NCBI GenBank assembly: GCA_902801425.1
Contig: CADCIQ010000019.1
Location: forward strand, 1 to 37,839
Reading direction: 5' to 3'
DNA: 37,839 nucleotides
Origin: an uncultured Bacteroidales bacterium
Lineage (GTDB): Bacteria > Bacteroidota > Bacteroidia > Bacteroidales > Bacteroidaceae
Made by a program: the position numbers and the translations under genes. Below the pieces are notes generated by a model. The model searched no databases and was not told the origin of the DNA. It saw nothing but the letters and a program-made list of their open reading frames with translations. Below, piece by piece: positions 32,255 to 37,839 of this stretch (position 1 is its first letter; the number at the start of each line of letters is the position of its first letter).

Positions 32255-33181
32255 ATGCTTTGGTTATTATTAGCTTTCACATCCGCAGCATTGCTCGGAT
32301 TCTATGATGTATTCAAGAAACAGGCACTCAACGGAAACGCGGTGCTTCCAGTACTTTTCCTCAACACATTCTTCTGTTCGCTGATATTCCTTCCGTTCAT
32401 TCTCTTGAGTGCCTACGGAACGTGTCTCGACGGCAGTATGTTCTATGTGCCAGTAGTAGGGTGGGAGGTGCATAAGTACATTTTGATAAAAAGTCTCATT
32501 GTACTTGCCTCTTGGCTTCTCGCATACTTTGGTATGAAGCATATCCCGCTTACTATCTATGGCCCTATCAATGCCTCTCGCCCAATCCTCGTGCTTGTCG
32601 GTGCGTTGCTCATCTTCGGCGAACGACTGAACGTATATCAATGGATTGGTGTTGGCTTGGCTATTGTCAGCTACATAATGCTGAGTCGCACGAGTAAGAA
32701 GGAAGGTATTGATTTCAAGCATAATAAGTGGATATTCGCCATTGTCGGAGCTGCTATCTTCGGGGCTATAAGCGGACTCTATGACAAATACCTCATGGCT
32801 CCTGTTTCGAATGGTGGAGTAGGGCTGAACAAGATGGATGTTCAGTCTTGGTATAATATTTACCAATGCTTCATCATGGGTGCTATGGTAATGATTCTCT
32901 GGTGGCCTACGCACAAGAAGACTACCCCATTCCATTGGTCTTGGTCTATCATTCTCGTTAGCGTATTCCTCTCCGTTGCTGATTTCGTGTATTTCTATGC
33001 ACTCAGCATCGACGGAGCTATGATTTCCATTGTAAGCATGGTGCGAAGGGCAAGCGTCATTGTCAGCTTCCTCTTTGGTGCTGTTATGTTCCATGAGAAG
33101 AACCTGAAATCAAAGTTCGTGGATCTCTTCCTCGTCCTTCTCGGACTTGTATTCCTCTGGTTGGGAAGTATGTATAAGTAA
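32255..33181 (+). CDS. EamA/DMT-family membrane transporter
   Basis: An inner-membrane protein of 308 residues with about ten hydrophobic helices in two repeated EamA halves (about 1-145 and 155-308). The first half ends PILVLVGALLIFGERLNVYQW (near 110-130), the usual 'G..LIFGE' EamA signature. The second repeats it as VSFLFGAVMFHEKNL near 270-284. Members export or import small metabolites; the substrate cannot be told here. It follows truA and precedes dapA on the same strand, each with its own spacer, so cotranscription is uncertain. Confidence 0.9.
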   Translation: MLWLLLAFTSAALLGFYDVFKKQALNGNAVLPVLFLNTFFCSLIFLPFILLSAYGTCLDGSMFYVPVVGWEVHKYILIKSLIVLASWLLAYFGMKHIPLTIYGPINASRPILVLVGALLIFGERLNVYQWIGVGLAIVSYIMLSRTSKKEGIDFKHNKWIFAIVGAAIFGAISGLYDKYLMAPVSNGGVGLNKMDVQSWYNIYQCFIMGAMVMILWWPTHKKTTPFHWSWSIILVSVFLSVADFVYFYALSIDGAMISIVSMVRRASVIVSFLFGAVMFHEKNLKSKFVDLFLVLLGLVFLWLGSMYK

Positions 33182-33185
33182 TTTT

Positions 33186-33366
33186 AAGGAGTAATAAGAA
33201 ATACAAGGAGTTCAAGGAGTACAAGACGAATGTATGGGACAATTGAAAATTGATAATTGATAATTGAAAATTACCAATAGTCCAAAGCGATAAAAACTAT
33301 CGTCTTGTACTCCTTACTACTCCTTGCACTCCTTGTACTCCTTTAGAAAACTCCTTGTACTCCTTA
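33186..33366. repeat. Inverted 9-bp-period repeats before dapA
   Basis: The left part (33186-33228) has 'caaggagtt' type nonamers. The right part (33301-33366) has 'actccttg' type units inverted to it; cgtcttgtactcctt at 33301-33315 mirrors aaggagtacaagacg at 33214-33228. The middle is an AT stretch of 'attgataattgaaaa' repeats. No gene is seen in the 304-nt spacer. Confidence 0.75.
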
Positions 33367-33438
33367 AAAAATCTCCCTAAATTTGTTACGAATGCAAAAA
33401 TAATTAGCGTTTTATGCACGAATATAAAGAAAAAATGC

Positions 33439-33446
33439 TAACTTTG
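33439..33446 (+). promoter_or_regulatory. -7 promoter element of dapA
   Basis: TAACTTTG is a TAnnTTTG match, 39 nt before ATG 33486. No -33 element stands out at the usual spacing, and no riboswitch-like fold was recognised. Confidence 0.55.
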
Positions 33447-33485
33447 CATCCAAATTGTAATTTAGGTAAGTAAAAATCAAACAAT

Positions 33486-34370
33486 ATGAATAATATCTTC
33501 CGCGGTCTTGGTATCGCACTCATCACACCTTTCACCGAAGATGGAGCCGTAGATTACGAGGCTCTCTCACGCCTTATCGACTATCAGTTGGATAACGGTG
33601 CCGATTTCCTCTGTATCCTTGCTACTACTGGTGAGACACCATGTCTTTCTCTCGCAGAGAGGGCACAGATAAAGAGCGCTATTGTCAGACAGGTGGCTGG
33701 TCGTGTGCCTATCCTTATTGGTTGCGGAGGTAACAATACCGCTGCTGTTGTTGAGGAACTCAAGAATGGCGATTTCTCTGGTATTGACGGAATATTGTCT
33801 GTTTGTCCTTACTACAACAAGCCTTCTCAGGAAGGTCTCTATCAGCACTTCAAGGCTGTCGCTGCTGCAACAGAGCTTCCTGTTGTGCTCTATAATGTTC
33901 CTGGTCGTACAGGTATCAACCTCAAGCCTGAGACAACATGCCGCCTTGCAAAGGACTGCAAGAATATCGTAGCTATCAAGGAGGCTTCAGGTTCACTTGA
34001 GCAGGTTGACGAGATCATCAAGTATAAGCCAAACGACTTCGAGGTTATCAGCGGTGACGATGCTCTCACCTTCCCAATGATTGCCTGTGGTGCAGTAGGT
34101 GTGATCTCAGTTATCGGTAATGCACTTCCAAAGGAGTTCTCTCGCATGATTCGCCTTGAGTTCAACGGCGAGTTTGAGGCTGCCCAGAAGATTCACCATA
34201 AGTTCACCGATCTCTATTCACTTCTCTTTGTAGATGGTAACCCAGCAGGTGTAAAGGCACTTCTCACAGAGATGGGCTTTATCAAGAATCAGCTTCGTCT
34301 GCCACTCGTTCCAACTCGTGTTACGACATTGCAGAAGATTTCAAGCATCATCAAGGAATTGAAACTGTAG
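33486..34370 (+). CDS. dapA: 4-hydroxy-tetrahydrodipicolinate synthase
   Basis: A cytoplasmic enzyme of 294 residues that condenses pyruvate with aspartate semialdehyde, the first committed step to diaminopimelate and lysine. Active-site residues are visible: Schiff-base K165 in AIKEASGS, Y136 in LYNVPGRTG, and the TTGET stretch near 46-50 with the conserved Thr pair. SGDDALTFPMIACG near 196-209 is typical. The length is normal. It is monocistronic, with a long hairpin 12 nt after the stop. Confidence 0.97.
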   Translation: MNNIFRGLGIALITPFTEDGAVDYEALSRLIDYQLDNGADFLCILATTGETPCLSLAERAQIKSAIVRQVAGRVPILIGCGGNNTAAVVEELKNGDFSGIDGILSVCPYYNKPSQEGLYQHFKAVAAATELPVVLYNVPGRTGINLKPETTCRLAKDCKNIVAIKEASGSLEQVDEIIKYKPNDFEVISGDDALTFPMIACGAVGVISVIGNALPKEFSRMIRLEFNGEFEAAQKIHHKFTDLYSLLFVDGNPAGVKALLTEMGFIKNQLRLPLVPTRVTTLQKISSIIKELKL

Positions 34371-34382
34371 TTTTTTCATAAG

Positions 34383-34432
34383 ACATATAACCAACAAAGG
34401 CTCGCGATTGCGAGCCTTTGTTGGTTATATGT
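34383..34432. terminator. 23-bp perfect hairpin, bidirectional terminator
   Basis: The arms at 34383-34405 and 34410-34432 are perfectly complementary over 23 bp with a 4-nt loop (gatt). The element lies between convergent dapA and the AlbA_2 gene. It is unusually long for a simple terminator and lacks a long U-tract. Confidence 0.85.
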
Positions 34433-34459
34433 AGGGATAGTACTGGAATATGAAATCCG

Positions 34460-37312
34460 TTAAAGGTATTTATCCTTAAAGTCGTTTATATACTCTTGTA
34501 ATTTAGGCGCATCCAATATTTTTATGTGGTTAGCCAGACCAATATAGAAACGACCAACTCCTTCTAAAGCATAGACTTCTGTTGAGAGATACCAGACATT
34601 TTCATCTTTTGCGTCAGGGGAAATATCTTTCTTTGTTCGCGGAAACTCTTCTATGAGTAGGTTCTTTGCCAGCAGGTCAAGTTGAAGACTTACTTTTATG
34701 GCTTTCTCTCCAGACATGTGGAAAGCATCCACGGCTATTGGAGTGTGAGATGCAGTATATTTCCAGTCTTCTTCAAGAATTTCAACATATCCGATTCTTG
34801 AAATGCTGAATACCCTCTTATCCAATTTCTTGCGGTCAAAACAAATCACAAGACCATCTTCTGGTAGCACATCATAAGGTTCAACCAATCGGTCGGCAAC
34901 ATTACCGCTATTAGAAGATGAGTAGCCATGTAGGATTGCACATTTCCTTTGAGACATAGCGTGTTGGAGCTGTGATATTGCAGCTGCTTTATTCTTGTCT
35001 TTGAACACTTTTCGTGCAATCATTTCCTGCTTGACATTTTCTGGCATTTCACGCGACTCTGCATTTACCCTCAGATATGCAACACCATTCAACTCAACGA
35101 CACGATAAGGGTGTGGGGCTATATGAATGGCAAGCACTTTGTCCTCATATAGACGTTCTGTCTTTATATAGGTCATAGAGTCCAAACCTAATTGCTTTAT
35201 TATCGGATCTTGAACGTATATGCGTGCATAGGTCTCCAGAGAAGCACAATGAAGAAACTTCAGATCGTTCTCAAGACCAATAACATATCCTTGATCGCTT
35301 ACACCAAGATACACGGTTCCACCTGTCTGTGAGTTTAGGAAGGCACATACGGCACGGAAAACATTAGCCGTCTGTTTGGTTTGATTTGGTTGCATGCCAT
35401 TGTTTGCAGGATAAACCATTGAGGTTTTGAATTCAATGGTACCGCTTTCCACTCCCAGATAATTGCCGCTGTCAGCTTCAAGGTCGGTATCGTTCTCTGT
35501 CTCCAATGATAGAGTTTTGATAATCTCTCGTTTTATTACGTTGATAGTGGAATTTGACAAGGTTCCTTGCATTGAGTTGGCCGTTTGGATTAGTCGTGCA
35601 AGACGAGAAAGCATAGGGATTGAATCCTTGAACTCGTCAATTGCTTGAGCCAGAACATGGGAGTTCTCCTTATTGCCATACTCTTTTAGCAATTCAACAA
35701 CCTTTGTCCTTATTCGGGTTTGCTGAGCTGATTCGTATTCTTTTTCTGGCTCCAGTTGAACAGACGAGAGATTTTCATTCTGCACAAATTGAACCAAGGT
35801 GCACAAATATGTCGCAGCAAACTTTATATAGGAAGATGACAATTCATCACCAACCAACTCTGCCATAACCCATGCATTGGCGATGTAACGGAATCTGTCG
35901 GATGGTTTCATGAGTTTCTTCTGATGGATGAAGAACAGTCGGAAAAGCAATTTCAAAACCATAGGATTCAAAAATGCCTGTCCGTTTTCTTCCATGCGAT
36001 TTGCAGGTAGTGGCGTGGATTCTGCAAAATCCCTTATGCAGTCGTGGCGTATTTGCTTTTCATTCAATTCATCATCTTCATTTGCGTCATCAATAATTTC
36101 AGCGTCTATTTTTCCCAGATGAGTGCCTTTGTTATACTGCTTGACACGCAAGACGGCCAAATCACCCTTAGAATACCGACTATCATTGTCTGTATAGACA
36201 GCTACTCCTCTTTCATTTATCCATCCACAATAACGCGGTTTAATATCTATGAGCTTTGCCAGCATGTCTTTTTCCAATCCATAGTTGTCTCTTGTATCAT
36301 TTACGAAGAATTCAACCAATTGCTTTTCAAAGCTAAATGTGTTTTGGGAAATGCTTGTTACGGTAACTTCCAAGTAGTCACCTTCCCTGAAGTATTCATA
36401 TAATGAAGAAGTGTAGTAATATACAATACTCGGTTTTTCATATTTAATTACACCAACCATCTTCTGATAGTTGCCATCCATCGTTTCAACGTGAATCGTA
36501 CCATCATAAGCTATCTTGGAAATACGAACAATAGCCGTATCTCCCACTTCATATTCTGCAAGGCGCTTTTTGATCTTAGGTTTTGCCATTTTGCTTTGTG
36601 AGGTGATAAAATCCTTCACATACCTATCCATTGCAATCAGATTATTATCATCCGACTTTTTCAGTTTGAGAGCACTTGCAGTCCTTAATGCACAACCTGT
36701 TCCTGTTTCGATAGAATTTGCTCCACTCTTTAAGAGGTTTTTCCCGTCTTCACTATTTTCATAAGTTAGGAAAATGCCGTTGGAAGAAAGGAAAGCAGCA
36801 CCATGATTTTCAAAAACAAGTGATTTGTTGAGCGGTTTTGTAAAGAATGTATTGCTGAAAATGCGATGTGCAAATAGTTCGGGCTTAAATTCGGTAATAT
36901 CACTCCATCTTATTCCCAGACTTGATATGCTTTCGAACGTAAGGCGTTTCATCGTTATCTTGCATAATTGCTCTGAGAACTTAGGAGTAAGGGCTTGCAG
37001 TTCGTTTGCAAGAGCAACAAAAGCAGGAAGTGAGTATTCGCCTTCAGGTGCCACAAGCAGGTATGAAGCAAGGAGTCTGATATTGAAAATAACACCAGAA
37101 CGATCATTTTCATCTTCAAAAATAGCTCGTTCTGATAAACATACTATTAAATCCTGCACTCTTTGATGTAGCAATTCAATGGTCTTTTCATAAAATGCGT
37201 CTTTCACTTTTCCCTCATTTTCCTTGAGGTATAGTAGCAATTTGTCAAAATTATCATCAATGTACTCTTTTTTTAGTTCAAGCCACAATGGTGTTTTGTT
37301 TGCAGTTTCCAT
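34460..37312 (-). CDS. AlbA_2 (Schlafen-like) protein with S1-like and WYL-like parts
   Basis: A large soluble protein of 950 residues. The N-terminal 240 residues are mostly helical and unrecognised. A segment YEVGDTAIVRISKIAYDG (about 250-268), then another near 375-410, looks like S1/OB-type RNA-binding strands. A central helical part spans about 430-600. At about 618-760 an AlbA_2 domain appears: SGTIEFKTS, NVFRAVCAFLNSQTGGTVYLG, GYVIGLENDL and AYLRVNAESREMP. From about 784 to 850, KCAILHGYSSSNSG, DRLVEPYD and SISRIGYVEIL resemble a WYL domain. AlbA_2 proteins bind or cut nucleic acid and include Schlafen relatives tied to antiviral defence. Role inferred only. Confidence 0.8.
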   Translation of the reverse strand: METANKTPLWLELKKEYIDDNFDKLLLYLKENEGKVKDAFYEKTIELLHQRVQDLIVCLSERAIFEDENDRSGVIFNIRLLASYLLVAPEGEYSLPAFVALANELQALTPKFSEQLCKITMKRLTFESISSLGIRWSDITEFKPELFAHRIFSNTFFTKPLNKSLVFENHGAAFLSSNGIFLTYENSEDGKNLLKSGANSIETGTGCALRTASALKLKKSDDNNLIAMDRYVKDFITSQSKMAKPKIKKRLAEYEVGDTAIVRISKIAYDGTIHVETMDGNYQKMVGVIKYEKPSIVYYYTSSLYEYFREGDYLEVTVTSISQNTFSFEKQLVEFFVNDTRDNYGLEKDMLAKLIDIKPRYCGWINERGVAVYTDNDSRYSKGDLAVLRVKQYNKGTHLGKIDAEIIDDANEDDELNEKQIRHDCIRDFAESTPLPANRMEENGQAFLNPMVLKLLFRLFFIHQKKLMKPSDRFRYIANAWVMAELVGDELSSSYIKFAATYLCTLVQFVQNENLSSVQLEPEKEYESAQQTRIRTKVVELLKEYGNKENSHVLAQAIDEFKDSIPMLSRLARLIQTANSMQGTLSNSTINVIKREIIKTLSLETENDTDLEADSGNYLGVESGTIEFKTSMVYPANNGMQPNQTKQTANVFRAVCAFLNSQTGGTVYLGVSDQGYVIGLENDLKFLHCASLETYARIYVQDPIIKQLGLDSMTYIKTERLYEDKVLAIHIAPHPYRVVELNGVAYLRVNAESREMPENVKQEMIARKVFKDKNKAAAISQLQHAMSQRKCAILHGYSSSNSGNVADRLVEPYDVLPEDGLVICFDRKKLDKRVFSISRIGYVEILEEDWKYTASHTPIAVDAFHMSGEKAIKVSLQLDLLAKNLLIEEFPRTKKDISPDAKDENVWYLSTEVYALEGVGRFYIGLANHIKILDAPKLQEYINDFKDKYL

Positions 37313-37402
37313 AGTCTTTTTAGTTATTGTTAATGATTAGTGATATACAAAATCAACTACAAAGCTGTTTTTCAGGTTGTAGAAAGAAATGTAAATTTTC
37401 TG

Positions 37403-37434
37403 CAAATATACATCTTTCTTTCGTAATTTCCAAA
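37403..37434 (-). promoter_or_regulatory. Bacteroidetes-type promoter of the AlbA_2 gene
   Basis: On the minus strand, TTTG (37431-37434), a 20-nt gap and TATATTTG (37403-37410) fully match the consensus. The leader would be about 83 nt. Confidence 0.75.
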
Positions 37435-37571
37435 TATGCGTGTATGAAATTGTTCTTTTTTGTGCAATTTTCTTGTTGGGCTACCTCTATGATACGCAAA
37501 AACATCGTAAATAGAGGTTAGAAATGAAGCTAAAGCAAAGGGATTATTTATTCGTCATACTCACGTATCTT

Positions 37572-37687
37572 GTCATTCCTTTGTGATTCCCCTTTAATTC
37601 CTATGCAGTTCCCTACCAAATCCCATTTCAAATAAGAGCCAAAAAGAGTAGCATAAGAGTAACATAAGAGTAACATAAGAGCTACCC
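37572..37687 (+). repeat. 11-bp-period double array, locus 3
   Basis: Five 11-bp units of the 'attcccnn' type (starts 37572, 37583, 37594, 37605, 37616) are followed after 17 nt by four units of 'aagagtaacat' type (37644, 37655, 37666, 37677). The order matches the locus at 16913: a TCCC-type array, a short linker, then a different 11-bp array. Confidence 0.88.
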
Positions 37688-37739
37688 CAAGTTAGTGGAA
37701 GGTATGTTTTTTGTTAATCCAACTTTAAACAATAATCCT

Positions 37740-37755
37740 AACTTAAATTTTTCAC
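37740..37755 (+). repeat. Spacer repeat shared with 13105-13120
   Basis: An identical 16-mer, aacttaaatttttcac, again followed by tattcac-type strings. The remaining bases to the window end show a small hairpin (agtgc-aatc-gcact near 37811-37824) but no gene start that can be supported. Confidence 0.6.
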
Positions 37756-37839
37756 TATTCACTTTTAACTCTTTAAATAAGATTTAAGGTTTCGCGAATT
37801 CAACTGGCAAGTGCAATCGCACTTTCTATTGTATGAAGT

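Noticed and set aside
32270-33094. 274-residue minus-strand frame opposite the EamA transporter
   Set aside because: Its translation is unrelated to any family and mirrors the transporter codons; the plus-strand frame has clear EamA signatures.
33182-33485. Lysine riboswitch before dapA
   Set aside because: The spacer contains only simple repeats and a promoter element; no riboswitch core was recognised.

Overview
This window looks like a chromosomal segment of a Bacteroidales bacterium, most likely Prevotella/Segatella-like. The evidence is the gene families (GldE-type CBS protein, SLBB exporter with a Wzi-type barrel, TSCPD protein after a YebC gene, GH43, pyruvate:ferredoxin oxidoreductase), lipoproteins with short SxC lipoboxes, the near absence of purine-rich Shine-Dalgarno sites, and repeated matches to the Bacteroidetes promoter (-7 TAnnTTTG, often with TTTG about 19-20 nt upstream). 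No rRNA, CRISPR array, prophage or transposase gene was seen. The assignment is by recognition, not database search.

Layout. 1-4346 (+): a conserved small protein translationally coupled to ssb, gldE, a voltage-gated-type K+ channel with a C-terminal zinc ribbon, and a YpfJ-type zinc peptidase, separated by repeat-rich spacers. 4347-4785: nested inverted repeats and 11-bp-period arrays. 4786-9080: an accessory block with a DUF3293-like protein (-), a WYL regulator plus predicted PD-(D/E)XK nuclease (+), then a sigma-70 region-2-only protein, a small protein and a compact beta-CASP metallo-beta-lactamase-fold nuclease (+). An identical 18-nt element lies upstream of the DUF3293-like gene and of the sigma fragment, each oriented toward its gene. 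This is the best candidate for an undescribed system; a defence or RNA-processing role is inference only.

9255-16737: a lipoprotein (-) and an envelope polysaccharide export set (+): SLBB/Wza-like protein, Wzi-like barrel, lipoprotein and flippase, with no glycosyltransferase. 16738-17271 holds another 11-bp-period array and two hairpins. 17272-22213 (-): pyruvate:ferredoxin oxidoreductase and a DUF4143-type AAA ATPase. 22476-25304 (+): an ATP-grasp-like protein and a GH43 glycosidase. 25382-26689 (-): inositol-3-phosphate synthase. 26919-27098 (-): two identical tRNA-Arg(ACG) genes. 27207-31222 (-): pheT, a four-helix-bundle (S23/IVS) gene bounded by AT-rich inverted repeats, a YebC-family gene and a TSCPD gene, probably one operon. 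31365-34370 (+): truA, an EamA transporter and dapA. 34460-37312 (-): a 950-residue AlbA_2 (Schlafen-like) protein with S1-like and WYL-like parts. The window ends in a third 11-bp-period array.

How it fits together: most of the window is housekeeping (replication, translation, lysine/cell-wall precursor, pyruvate fermentation, inositol) with an export module. The unexplained material is the 4.8-9.1 kb cassette, the AlbA_2 protein, and a recurrent set of intergenic repeats with periods of 7, 9 and especially 11 bp.
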